DNA of 64,000 nt, taken from Streptomyces sp. cg36. Lineage in GTDB: Bacteria > Actinomycetota > Actinomycetes > Streptomycetales > Streptomycetaceae. The position numbers and the translations under genes were made by a program. Of the stretch, positions 1-7,655 are shown piece after piece. The notes beneath the pieces are model-generated. The model saw nothing but the letters and a program-made list of their open reading frames with translations. It searched no databases and was not told where the DNA came from. The stretch spans positions 5,580,001 to 5,644,000 of the forward strand of contig NZ_CP163520.1 of NCBI RefSeq assembly GCF_041080675.1, in the 5' to 3' direction. Every line of letters starts with the position of its first letter. Position 1 is the stretch's first letter.

Positions 1-588
1 GAAGAGATGTTGTGGCCGCAGGCAGTGAAGGACCGGATCAAGACCGGCAACGACCGGGAGATGGTTCACAGTTACCCCTATCGGTCCGCCTGCCCATCAA
101 CCGTATGGGCTGGCCTTGTCGAAGGCGCGACGGCCGAACTGTTCTTCGCCGGGTTCACCAACTACTTCTTCTGGAGCCAGGTTCCCCAGTTTGCTGAGAC
201 GATCCGGCGGAAGGCCGAGGCCGGATGCCGGGTCCGCTTCCTGCTCGGCGACCCCGAGGGCGAAGTGACACGCCAGCGTGAGGCCATCGAGGATGTGGCA
301 CTGACCGTGTCCACACGCATCAGGACCACGTTGGAGCACCTTGACCGCCTCGGTCCCGTGGAGGGCGTGGAGACACGGTTCTCGTCCCCTCTCGACGCGA
401 TCAATCACGTGAGCCTGTCCGTCTTCCGGTTCGACCACGATGCACTCGTCACGCCCCATCTGGCGCGTCTGGTCGGCCACGATTCACCCCTGTTGCATCT
501 ACGCCGCCAGGGGGACGGGGGCATGTTCGACCGATTCGCGGAGCACAGCGAGGAACTGTGGGAGCGGGCCAAGCCGCGACAGCCCTGA
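1..588 (+). CDS. XRE-type regulator, C-terminal part (cut by window edge)
   Basis: The frame is open from base 1, so the gene begins upstream and only about the last 195 residues are visible. I recognise the sequence as the C-terminal domain of a common streptomycete XRE-family regulator. Landmarks are MLWPQAV, a Phe-rich AELFFAGFTNYFFW stretch, RVRFLLGDPEGE, and an ending in FDRFAEHSEELWERA. The N-terminal helix-turn-helix expected for the family lies outside the window, so the DNA-binding assignment rests on family knowledge. The ATG at 7 is internal, not a start. The next gene is a decayed recombinase on the other strand, so this regulator sits at the edge of an accessory patch. Confidence 0.7.
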   Translation, partial: EEMLWPQAVKDRIKTGNDREMVHSYPYRSACPSTVWAGLVEGATAELFFAGFTNYFFWSQVPQFAETIRRKAEAGCRVRFLLGDPEGEVTRQREAIEDVALTVSTRIRTTLEHLDRLGPVEGVETRFSSPLDAINHVSLSVFRFDHDALVTPHLARLVGHDSPLLHLRRQGDGGMFDRFAEHSEELWERAKPRQP

Positions 589-826
589 GCCGCACGCGGG
601 CCGCTCTGGAGACTCTCTCTCCCCCCGAAAAGCACTCCCTGCCCCTCCGGCTCCTCATGACAAGGGTAGAGGCCGACCGGTGCACGGACCACGCGGCTGC
701 CGGGGACCGACAGCCGAACATCTCCAGCGTCATGCAGGCACTCGAAAGCCAGCGTTCGCGGGCACGCCGAACCCCCCGCGTCCGCCGCCCCGAAGGGTGA
801 CGAGCGCGGGGGCTACGTGGTCTGGT

Positions 827-1890
827 TCAGCCGACCAGGGCGTTGGTCAGCCGTGCGGCGGCCTTGCCGCCGAAGAGGGCGAGGCCGCAGTACAAGTCGA
901 TGCGGGTGCGGTAGACGGGCTTGTCGTGGGACTCACCCAGGTCGGTGGTCTGGACGCCGCCGTTGGTCAGGCCGGTGACCCCGGAGTCTGCTTCGGTGGA
1001 CCCGAAGCGTACGGCGTAGATGTCGCCGGTCTGCTTGCCGCTGGTCCCGGCGGTCAGCGGGAGCACGTCGGTGCCGTCGAGCTTCTGCCCGGCGTCCAGA
1101 AGCGGGATGCCCTTCCAGACCGGGGCGAGCTTCCCCGCGATCTCGGCCGAGTCGAACTCTTCGCGGGTGAGGATCGCGTTTTCTGCCGCCAGGACCGGGG
1201 CGCCCTGGTCGTCGCGGACCGGGTTCCCGCGGTGGATCTTCCATCCCATGATCGCGGGGGACGTGAGTATCTTGACGATGGTCTTGTCCCGCCACTGCGC
1301 GGGCTTCCGCTTCCGCTTCGGGTGGGTGCTGTCCTCGGGTTTGGCCCCGTTGTGCTTCGTGCGGGCCCGGTAGGCGGCCCAGTGGGCGGACGGAGACAGC
1401 ACGCCGTCAGCGTTCAGTGCACGGGCGATCGTGAGGGGGGAGTCTCCCTCCGCCAGAGCGGCAATGATCCGCTCTATGGTCTCGATGGCTTCAAGGTCGG
1501 GGACGAGTGTCCAGCCCACCCCGCCGTGCTCGGCTGGCATGCGGGCCCACTTCGCGAGCTCGTGCATGTCGCCCATGGACCGGATGGCCCGGTCGAAGCG
1601 CCAGAAGACCAGGGCCGTGAAGTCGTCGGGGCGCTTGAGCCACGCGCCGAGCTGCGGACGCTCGAAGGGGTCGACCTGGACGCGGACACGTCCAGGTCGA
1701 CCGCTTCACGCAGTGCGGCGCCCTCGCCGAAGCTGATACGGAGGGCTGCCGTCGCCTGGTCGTCGGACTCACGCTGACGCTCAGGGCTGGTGGTCTCGTC
1801 CGTGCGGACCGACAATCGCACGCATCGGACCCCGCGCAGAGTCTCGGCAGCTTGAGCCAGGGTCCCTACAGGGGTGCATACCTTGTCCAT
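827..1890 (-). pseudogene. decayed serine recombinase fused to a phage capsid-like C-terminus
   Basis: The start is the ATG at 1890, preceded by an AAGGGG-type ribosome site. The N-terminus has the resolvase pattern RLSVRTDETTSPERQRES, with the catalytic Ser in RLS, and runs to EAVDLDVSAS. The frame then shifts near 1696: FERPQLGAWLKRP, VFWRFDRAIRS and MHELAKW continue in the neighbouring frame, which fits loss of one A from a Lys codon. MHELAKWAR passes directly to GVGWTLVP, so a large part of the catalytic domain seems deleted. A recombinase domain follows to LTREEFD (near 1153). After that the protein no longer resembles a recombinase. GQKLDGTDVLPLT, GDIYAVRFGS, DKPVYRTRIDLY and GGKAAARL look like the C-terminus of an HK97-type phage major capsid protein. 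The Cys-rich zinc ribbon and coiled coil are absent. It is probably a collapsed prophage and not functional. Confidence 0.7.
1671..1700. repeat. perfect inverted repeat at the recombinase frameshift
   Basis: Twelve-base arms (TCGACCTGGACG at 1671-1682 and its complement at 1689-1700) flank a 6-base loop. The reading frame of the recombinase remnant breaks at the 1700 side of this hairpin. Either replication slippage or a sequencing compression at the hairpin could explain the missing base. Confidence 0.85.
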
Positions 1891-2130
1891 GCCCCTTGTG
1901 GGGGCCAGTAAGTTCTCCGCCTGCCTGACCTGCGTTGATACCGCCACGACCTGATCACTCCAGAACACTCAGTCCGGAGCATCGGGAAGGGGCGGGGTGG
2001 GGGGGAAGAACACGGGCGGAGCCCGCAGCGGAGAGTCCGGGGCGCAGCCGCGAAGAGAGGACGGGCGCCCCAGGAGGCAGCGGCGGGCTCGGGCCCGCGA
2101 TGGGGCCGGGATGCGGGCCCCGGGGTCGAC

Positions 2131-2260
2131 AAGGGGCCAGGTGTGCGGCCCAGGGCCGAAAAGAGGCCGGGTGTGCGGCCCAGGGCCGAAAAGGGGCCGG
2201 GTGTGTGGCCCGGGGGTGAGAAGAGGCCGGGTGTGCGGCCCGGGGGCGAAAAGAGGCCGG
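2131..2260. repeat. 30-bp tandem repeat, about 4.3 copies
   Basis: Units begin at 2131, 2161, 2191, 2221 and 2251 (partial), each starting AAGRGGCCRGGTGTGYGGCC. The period is exactly 30 bases with a few substitutions. The array fills most of the 398-base gap between the recombinase remnant and the RNB gene and stops about 17 bases before the latter's -10 hexamer. The rest of the gap (1891-2130) shows no convincing gene. The array contains no stop in at least one frame, but the encoded Gly/Arg/Pro repeats look like GC-rich noise. Confidence 0.85.
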
Positions 2261-2276
2261 GGCGGCGGGGGCGGCC

Positions 2277-2288
2277 TAGGCTCGGGGC
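2277..2288 (+). promoter_or_regulatory. -10 hexamer of a probable leaderless promoter
   Basis: TAGGCT at 2277-2282 lies exactly 6 bases before the ATG at 2289, and there is no Shine-Dalgarno sequence. This spacing would place the transcription start at or next to the start codon. A convincing -35 is not visible because the region upstream is the tandem array. Confidence 0.45.
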
Positions 2289-3725
2289 ATGCCTCGCCGC
2301 CACCTGAGCATGACCGGCGCAGCCGCCCCACTGAGGACCGCCCTGCGCGCCCTCCGCACCACCCTCGACGTCCCCGAGGACTTCCCCCCGGACGTTCTCG
2401 CCGACGCGGAGCGCGCCGCCGCCACCCCCCGACTGCCCGTCCGCGACGCCACGGACCTGCCCTTCTTCACCATCGACCCGCCCACCTCGATGGACCTGGA
2501 CCAGGCCATGCACCTGGCCCGGCGGGACGGCGGCTACCGCGTCCACTACGCCATCGCCGACGTCGCCGCGTACGTCACCCCGGGCGGCCCCCTCGACACC
2601 GAGGCCCACCGCCGGGTGAACACCCTCTACTTCCCCGACGAGCGCGTCCCTCTCCACCCGCCCGTACTCTCCGAGGACGCCGCCAGCCTGCTGCCCGGCC
2701 GCGTCCGCCCCGCGGTCCTGTGGACCATCGACCTGGACGCCGAGGGGGCGGCCACTGCCACCCACGTCGAACGCGCCCTCGTCCGCAGCCGCGCCAAGCT
2801 CGACTACGACGGGGTGCAGCGCCGCATCGACGACGGCACCGCCGAACCCCCGCTCGCGCTGCTCGCCGACATCGGGCGGCTGCGCGAGGAGCAGGAGGCC
2901 GCCCGGGGCGGCATCTCCCTCAACGTCCCCGAGCAGGAGGTCGTCCAGCGCGACGGCGGCTACGGCCTGGAGTACCGCGCCCCGCTGCCCGCCGACGGCT
3001 GGAACGCCCAGATCTCCCTGCTCACCGGTATCGCCGCGGCCCATCTGATGCTGGCGTACGGCACCGGCATCCTGCGCACCCTGCCCACCGCCCCGGACGG
3101 CGCGGTGGCCCGGCTGCGGCGCACGGCCGGGGCGCTGGGCATCGACTGGCCGCACCATGTCCCGTACGCCCGGGTCGTCCGCTCCCTCGACCCGCGCGAG
3201 CCGCGCCACGCCGCGTTCCTCCAGGAGTGCACCACGCTGCTGCGCGGCGCCGGGTACACCGTGTTCACCGGCGGCCGGCTGCCGGACCCCGTGGTGCACG
3301 CGGCCGTCGCCGACGCGTACACGCACTGCACGGCCCCCCTGCGCCGCCTCGCCGACCGCTACGCGAGCGAGCTGTGCCTGGCGGCCGTGGCGGGCGCCGA
3401 CGCCCCCGGCTGGGTGCTGGCCGCGCTCGACGCCCTGCCCAAGGAGATGGCCGAGGGCAACCGGCGGGCGAACACCGCCGAGCGCGAGTGCGTGGACCTG
3501 GTCGAGGCGGCCCTGCTCAAGGACCGGGTGGGCGAGGTCTTCGAGGCGACGGTGGTCGACGTCGAGGAGGACGCCCCGGCCGTCGGCACCGTCCACCTCG
3601 GCGACCCGGCGGTGGTGGCCCGCGTCAAGGGCGGCACCGCCCCGCTCCCGCTGGGCGGGCGCCTGCGCGTCCGTCTGACCCGGGCGGACCCGGGCACGGC
3701 GAAGGTGGAGTTCGCCCCGGCCTGA
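2289..3725 (+). CDS. RNB-domain exoribonuclease (RNase II/R family)
   Basis: This is a predicted 3'-5' exoribonuclease of 478 residues, typical of the short actinobacterial RNB proteins that lack full cold-shock and S1 domains. The RNB core starts near residue 55 with the metal-binding motif TIDPPTSMDLDQAM. The Asp residues matching RNase II D201, D207 and D209 are present, but the D210 position is Gln, as I recall for this subgroup. Other family landmarks are YAIADVAAYV, NTLYFPDERVPLHPPVLSE, RSRAKLDYDGV and CTAPLRRLADRYASE. The ATG at 2289 is chosen because MPRRH is the usual N-terminus and a -10 hexamer sits 6 bases upstream; the ATG at 2310 is an alternative. It lies directly upstream of rnpB, so two RNA-processing genes are adjacent. 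Confidence 0.85.
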   Translation: MPRRHLSMTGAAAPLRTALRALRTTLDVPEDFPPDVLADAERAAATPRLPVRDATDLPFFTIDPPTSMDLDQAMHLARRDGGYRVHYAIADVAAYVTPGGPLDTEAHRRVNTLYFPDERVPLHPPVLSEDAASLLPGRVRPAVLWTIDLDAEGAATATHVERALVRSRAKLDYDGVQRRIDDGTAEPPLALLADIGRLREEQEAARGGISLNVPEQEVVQRDGGYGLEYRAPLPADGWNAQISLLTGIAAAHLMLAYGTGILRTLPTAPDGAVARLRRTAGALGIDWPHHVPYARVVRSLDPREPRHAAFLQECTTLLRGAGYTVFTGGRLPDPVVHAAVADAYTHCTAPLRRLADRYASELCLAAVAGADAPGWVLAALDALPKEMAEGNRRANTAERECVDLVEAALLKDRVGEVFEATVVDVEEDAPAVGTVHLGDPAVVARVKGGTAPLPLGGRLRVRLTRADPGTAKVEFAPA

Positions 3726-3821
3726 GCGCGGGCGATCGCGGAGTCCGGACAGGCGGACGCCGCGCGGCGGGCCCGGGCCGCGGCGTCCGGGACCGGCCGA
3801 GCCCGGTAGCATGGGCGGCAC

Positions 3822-4230
3822 GGCAGACGAGCCGGGCGGACGGCCGCGTGGAGATCGCAGGATCTTCCCGAGGAACGTCCGGGCTCCACAGGGCAGGGTG
3901 GTGGCTAACGGCCACCCGGGGTGACCCGCGGGACAGTGCCACAGAAAGCAGACCGCCGGGGACCTCGGTCCTCGGTAAGGGTGAAACGGTGGTGTAAGAG
4001 ACCACCAGCGTCTGGGGTGACCCAGGCGGCTAGGTAAACCCCACCCGGAGCAAGGTCAAGAGGAGACACCCCGGTGTCTCTGCGCGGACGTTCGAGGGCT
4101 GCCCGCCCGAGTCCGCGGGTAGACCGCACGAGGCCGGCGGCAACGCCGGTCCTAGATGGATGGCCGTCTCCCCGGCCGCCGCGAGGCGACCGGGTGACAG
4201 AACCCGGCGTACAGCCCGACTCGTCTGCCC
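3822..4230 (+). ncRNA. rnpB: RNase P RNA, bacterial class A
   Basis: This is the catalytic RNA of RNase P, which matures tRNA 5' ends. The P1 helix is formed by GGCAGACGAG (3822-3831) and CTCGTCTGCC (4220-4229). Conserved blocks are visible: GAGGAACGTCCGGGCTCC near 3870, ACAGAAAGCAGACCGCC near 3940, GGTAAGGGTGAAACGGTGG near 3974, and the closing GACAGAACCCGGCGTACAG near 4195. Length (about 409 nt) is normal for a high-GC actinomycete. The last 29 bases, including the 3' strand of P1, are duplicated at 10303-10331 by the island integrated here. The left copy keeps the gene intact. Confidence 0.95.
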
Positions 4231-4231
4231 C
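4203..4231 (+). repeat. left attachment-site repeat (attL) within the rnpB 3' end
   Basis: These 29 bases are identical to 10303-10331. They start CCCGGCGTACAGCCC and end in the P1 strand TCGTCTGCCCC. Identity stops abruptly on both sides. Tyrosine-recombinase elements typically use such 3' ends of stable RNA genes as attB. Confidence 0.85.
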
Positions 4232-4233
4232 AC

Positions 4234-4273
4234 AGGCCCCTGACCTGCAATATTGCAGGTCAGGGGCCTTTTC
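4234..4273 (+). terminator. strong palindromic terminator downstream of rnpB
   Basis: A 36-base perfect palindrome (4234-4269; arms AGGCCCCTGACCTGCAAT and its complement) is followed by TTTT. It would form a long GC-rich stem ending in a T run, an ideal intrinsic terminator for rnpB. It lies inside the island, just beyond the attL repeat, so the terminator appears to be supplied by the inserted DNA. Confidence 0.8.
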
Positions 4274-4330
4274 TCGTGGAATCCTGGGCGTCGCCTCACC
4301 CCGTTCCGTACCGGTTCAAACCGGACCTCG

Positions 4331-4361
4331 CGGCTACGAAGGTAGCCGTGAAGGTAGCCAC
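4331..4361 (+). promoter_or_regulatory. putative arm-type integrase binding sites, left end
   Basis: CGGCTAC (4331-4337) and GTAGCCG (4342-4348) form an inverted pair. GTAGCCA (4354-4360) follows 12 bases after the second. The stretch 4342-4361 matches 10231-10250 at 17 of 20 positions. A separate small palindrome, CCGGTTCAAACCGG, is at 4311-4324. Confidence 0.5.
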
Positions 4362-4418
4362 ACTGGGCGGCGCGGTGTGGGTGTCGGCTGAGCCGGGGAG
4401 GCTCTCCGCGTTGCGCGT

Positions 4419-5144
4419 CTACGCCTCGGTGTCTTCCCTTGCTGTCCCGGGGTCGGCGGAATTCTGCTCGTCAAGCCAGGCTTGAATGCCACCAGGGTTC
4501 TGCGCGGGCGCGTCGAACGGGATGATCGGAACAGGGGGCAAGGTGGCCAGCAGAGCCGCCAAGTCAGCGGGGAGTGCGGCCGCTGAGGGCTCAAGCTCCT
4601 CGATCTTGGCCAGGAGTCGCTGAAGTTCCTCAGCCATGAAACGCAGGTCCAGGTCCGCGCCGGCGACTTGGATCGTTCCGGCCTCTATGTCTATGAGGCG
4701 CATGGGAGGAGCCGGGAATGTGGGCTTGGTGCCCGCCCGCCACTCTTCGACGGTGGGGCGAGGCAGGCTGACGATCCACTCGTCAAGACGCTCGTCGAAG
4801 TGCTCACTTCCGTTACGGACTTCGCGGGCCTTCAGCGGGGACGAGTCCTCCACCTCAAGAATCTTTCGTAGAAACGGACCTCGCTGCGTCCGCCACTCCA
4901 AGCCCTTGTCGGTCCCGTTCGGACCCTTCCCAGCGGCGGGCCACAGAGTCCGGGAGACCTTTCCGAGGAAGGAGAGGAAGTCCTCGAAGCAGACCCAGGC
5001 GGCTGGCGGGACCGGAGTGTTCTGCGCATAGGCGATCAGGGCGGTCAGGGAGGCCAGAGCGTAGCGAGTGTCACGGGCCAGCCACGTCAGATACACCCGC
5101 CGGGCCCACGGGTCATCGGATATTTCGTTGCTCACGGGCGTCAT
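4419..5144 (-). CDS. unknown helical protein with a HEPN-like RX4H motif
   Basis: The protein has 241 residues and I do not recognise it as a named family. The N-terminal half is rich in predicted helices (RVYLTWLARDTRYALASLTA, AWVCFEDFLSFLGKVSRTLW). Around residues 108-125 it reads KAREVRNGSEHFDERLDEW. RNGSEH fits the R-X4-6-H signature of HEPN domains, which are often RNases in toxin and phage-defence systems. After a Pro-rich linker there is a short beta-like stretch and a helix (MAEELQRLLAKIEELE), then an acidic tail. No signal peptide or membrane segment is seen. The ATG at 5144 has no clear Shine-Dalgarno sequence. It is the last minus-strand gene of the island, 71 bases after the preceding one. 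The HEPN idea is inference; RNase activity is unproven. Confidence 0.7.
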   Translation of the reverse strand: MTPVSNEISDDPWARRVYLTWLARDTRYALASLTALIAYAQNTPVPPAAWVCFEDFLSFLGKVSRTLWPAAGKGPNGTDKGLEWRTQRGPFLRKILEVEDSSPLKAREVRNGSEHFDERLDEWIVSLPRPTVEEWRAGTKPTFPAPPMRLIDIEAGTIQVAGADLDLRFMAEELQRLLAKIEELEPSAAALPADLAALLATLPPVPIIPFDAPAQNPGGIQAWLDEQNSADPGTAREDTEA

Positions 5145-5215
5145 TGTGCCGCCGGTGGTCTACCGGGTGGGAGCAGATTTCAGAGGTATGGCATGGTCGC
5201 TAATGTCCCGCCGAG

Positions 5216-5512
5216 TTATCGGGGCGTCGGAGGCTTCCGATGTCTGCCGGTCCCGGGGCCGAGCTTCGGTGACGCCTCAGGAGTGGCGGTGGCCTCGGTG
5301 AGGGGAAACAGGATGCGCCGTGCTTCCGCGAGGTTCGCCGCGAAACCGTGCGCCTTCCACAGGTGGCCGTTCCACCGCTGGATCGCACGGGGTACATCGG
5401 GGTTCAGATGCGATGCCCTCGGGCCGTCGCCGGTCACGAGGGGTACGGCGCGGAGTTGCCCGATCCTCGCGTCGCGACGTTCGGCCCACTGGGAGAGCGG
5501 TTCGTCGTCCAT
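5216..5512 (-). CDS. small unknown protein at the end of the graspetide operon
   Basis: This is a 98-residue protein of unknown function. The start is placed at the ATG at 5512 (MDDEPLSQWAERRDARIG), 17 bases after the methyltransferase stop. An upstream extension would run into the methyltransferase gene in a non-coding-like frame. The Shine-Dalgarno sequence is weak, so translational coupling is possible. The sequence has a charged N-terminus, a segment with Trp and aromatic residues (RAIQRWNGHLWKAHGFAANL), a helix AEARRILFPL and a basic Pro-rich tail. It has no signal peptide, membrane segment or metal motif. Position suggests membership in the peptide operon, but its role is unknown. Confidence 0.55.
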   Translation of the reverse strand: MDDEPLSQWAERRDARIGQLRAVPLVTGDGPRASHLNPDVPRAIQRWNGHLWKAHGFAANLAEARRILFPLTEATATPEASPKLGPGTGRHRKPPTPR

Positions 5513-5529
5513 GTCCGGAGCGTAGTGGG

Positions 5530-6693
5530 TCAGGCGATCCGGTGTTCCCAGCGCAGGGAGGGGACCTGGTCGATCCAGTACCGGTGGGACGCGGGCGTCA
5601 CACGGAGCCGTACGGAGTCGATCCCCGGCGCCCCGCCGTCCTGCCAGGCGACGAGAGAACGCTCCACGTCGTCCCACAGGGCCACCGGGCCGCCCTGGCG
5701 AACGGTCCAGCTCTCGCCGTCGACGAGGAACTCGGCGAACGACTCCTTCCCCGGATCGAACAGGTACAGCATGGGCGACCCGTCACCGTCCGTCGCGCGG
5801 ACGAACTGAGCGCCGGGCGCGGCCAGCTGTGCCAGAAAGGCGGGCATCCATTCCTCAAGGACGAGGGGGGACAGCAGAGCGGTCCGCTCACTCTCCGTGT
5901 ACGCGGTCCGTGCGGAGAGATCGCCGGCCACGGGGGCCACTGCCTGGGCACGCGCCTGCATGAAGGAGGAGCGCCCGACGATCGAGCCCTCGGCGGTGCC
6001 ATCATTGTCGACGACCAGTTTCGCGAGGCCGGTTCCCCACGGCCACGAGCCGACCGTGCCGAGGACCACGCCTCCGGGTCTCGTTTGCCTGATCCACGCG
6101 TACGGGATGCGGCGGACTGCGCAGGTGGCGATGACCCGGTCGTACGGTGCCCGGTACGGGTGGCCGAGGAGGCCGTCGCCCGTCACCGTCCACGTCGAGA
6201 AGCCGGCGGCTTCGAGAGCGACATCGGCCCGGGTGGCCACCTGTGTGTCCACCTCGACCGTGGTGACGTTGTCCTCGCCGAGGTAGTGGCACATCAGGGC
6301 TGTGGAGTAGCCGGTGCCCGTACCGATCTCCAGGACTCGGTGACCCACCGTGAGGTCCAGGGCCTCGATCATGCCGACGACGGTGGCCGGATCGGTCGAG
6401 GAGGACGTGGGCACGCCCACGACGGGTTCGTCGGCCTGGTCGGCGGAAAGGTGGCCGTCCAGCTGGGTGGTGAGCGTGTCGACGCCGTATGCGATCTTCA
6501 GCCACTCGTCCGGGTTCGTGTCGGCGGCGGTGGTGGGCCGCCAGGTCCGCCCCTCGTCCAGGAACACTCCCGGGTGGAGGAACCGTTCGCGGGGCACGGC
6601 CTCGACGGCCGCACGCAGCCAGGGGGACTTCAGGACGCCTTCGTTCACGAGTACCGCCGCCATGCGGCGTCGGTCGGATGCCGGGTCGGTCAT
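5530..6693 (-). CDS. PIMT-like methyltransferase of an ATP-grasp peptide (graspetide) system
   Basis: The 387-residue protein resembles protein L-isoaspartate O-methyltransferases. The SAM-binding motif I is VLEIGTGTGYSTALM, preceded by SSSTDPATVVGMIEAL, and later motifs are DRVIATCAVRRIPYAWI and RPGGVVLGTVG. About 170 residues follow the methyltransferase fold and appear specific to the RiPP-associated subfamily. In the characterised fuscimiditide pathway the homologous enzyme methylates an Asp of the ester-crosslinked peptide, which then closes to an aspartimide; the same role is inferred here. The start ATG (6693) overlaps the ATP-grasp stop in an ATGA, so the two are translationally coupled. 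Confidence 0.85.
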   Translation of the reverse strand: MTDPASDRRRMAAVLVNEGVLKSPWLRAAVEAVPRERFLHPGVFLDEGRTWRPTTAADTNPDEWLKIAYGVDTLTTQLDGHLSADQADEPVVGVPTSSSTDPATVVGMIEALDLTVGHRVLEIGTGTGYSTALMCHYLGEDNVTTVEVDTQVATRADVALEAAGFSTWTVTGDGLLGHPYRAPYDRVIATCAVRRIPYAWIRQTRPGGVVLGTVGSWPWGTGLAKLVVDNDGTAEGSIVGRSSFMQARAQAVAPVAGDLSARTAYTESERTALLSPLVLEEWMPAFLAQLAAPGAQFVRATDGDGSPMLYLFDPGKESFAEFLVDGESWTVRQGGPVALWDDVERSLVAWQDGGAPGIDSVRLRVTPASHRYWIDQVPSLRWEHRIA

Positions 6694-7655
6694 CGGCGGT
6701 CTCCTTGTGCGAGTAGGTCGGCGAAGGCAGCGGCCATCGGGAGGCCGGTCTCGGTCTCCAGCCACCCCCACTGTCCGTTGGGATTCAACTCCAGCCACCA
6801 GTAGTCCCCGGCGCGGTCGACCGCGAGGTCGAAGCTTCCCGACACCAGATCCAGTCGGTCCAGGTAGGCATGCAGTCCCTCGGTCACCCGGTCGGGAAGG
6901 TGCTCCACGGTGTATGTCAGGGCGCTGTAGTCCTTGCGCCAGTCCAGGAGGTCGGAGTCGATGCGTACGGCGAACGCCTGCCGGCCGACGATCAGTACGC
7001 GGACGTCGGCGACCTTGTCCACACGGGCTTGGAACAAGTGGGGGGTGACCCGGACGCTGTCGTCGATCTCGTCGACGGTGACCGGATCCGCCCAGCCGGT
7101 CACCGGCAAGTTGTCACGCGTGTAGGGGGTCCATCGCAGCGTCTTGAAGATCGCTTGCTCCTGAGCCCGGACGAACTCGCGGGCTTCGTCCGGGTCGTTG
7201 GTGACAAGGGTGGGAGGGATGGTGAAGCCGAGTTGCTGGGCGAGAACGAGCTGCGCGGGTTTGTAGTCGGCTGCGGCAACGGGCAGGGGGTGGTTGACCC
7301 AGAGCGGGCCGCCCAGGGCGTAGAGGGTGCCACCGAGTCCGTAGCGGACCTGTGCCGCCGCGAACCGGGAGTCGTCAGCGGACAGGTGGGGAAACGTGGG
7401 CCATTCCGGGCGGCGCCAGTACACCGACCGGACCTGGGTCACATCAGCGGTTCTCGACGGGGTGCGCACCTGCCCGACCACTGGGGCCGGGCAGGTGCCG
7501 AACCGAGCCGAGACCGTGAGGTTTTCGCCGATGTCGGCGGGGTTGAACCGGACCACCGGCGCATCGCGCCGGTTGAGTTCGGTGATCACCATGTCGGCGG
7601 TGATGTCGTCCGCCTCGGTGGCCACCAGAACCGGCCTCTCCTCGGTCATGGTCAT
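6690..7655 (-). CDS. tgmB: ATP-grasp ligase of a graspetide pathway (TgmB-like)
   Basis: The enzyme (about 321 residues) is predicted to use ATP to join Asp/Glu side chains of the precursor to Thr/Ser hydroxyls or Lys amines, making macrocyclic esters or amides. An N-terminal pre-ATP-grasp domain includes VLVATEADDITADMVITEL. The ATP-grasp fold has a nucleotide-binding Lys in IFKTLRWTPYTRDNL, a central VADVRVLIVGRQAFAVRID strand pair, and the metal-binding ELNPNGQWGW near the C-terminus. The ATG at 7655 shares its A with the precursor's TGA stop (TGATG); a second ATG at 7649 is possible. The coupling ties ligase synthesis to precursor synthesis, and the downstream methyltransferase overlaps by 4 bases. 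Confidence 0.88.
   Translation of the reverse strand: MTMTEERPVLVATEADDITADMVITELNRRDAPVVRFNPADIGENLTVSARFGTCPAPVVGQVRTPSRTADVTQVRSVYWRRPEWPTFPHLSADDSRFAAAQVRYGLGGTLYALGGPLWVNHPLPVAAADYKPAQLVLAQQLGFTIPPTLVTNDPDEAREFVRAQEQAIFKTLRWTPYTRDNLPVTGWADPVTVDEIDDSVRVTPHLFQARVDKVADVRVLIVGRQAFAVRIDSDLLDWRKDYSALTYTVEHLPDRVTEGLHAYLDRLDLVSGSFDLAVDRAGDYWWLELNPNGQWGWLETETGLPMAAAFADLLAQGDRR

Noticed and set aside
2131..2260. Possible CRISPR array
   Set aside because: The units are contiguous 30-base tandem copies with no variable spacers, and no cas genes are present.
4234..4269. Insertion-sequence terminal inverted repeat
   Set aside because: The two arms are contiguous, with no transposase between them, and a T run follows, so it is a terminator.
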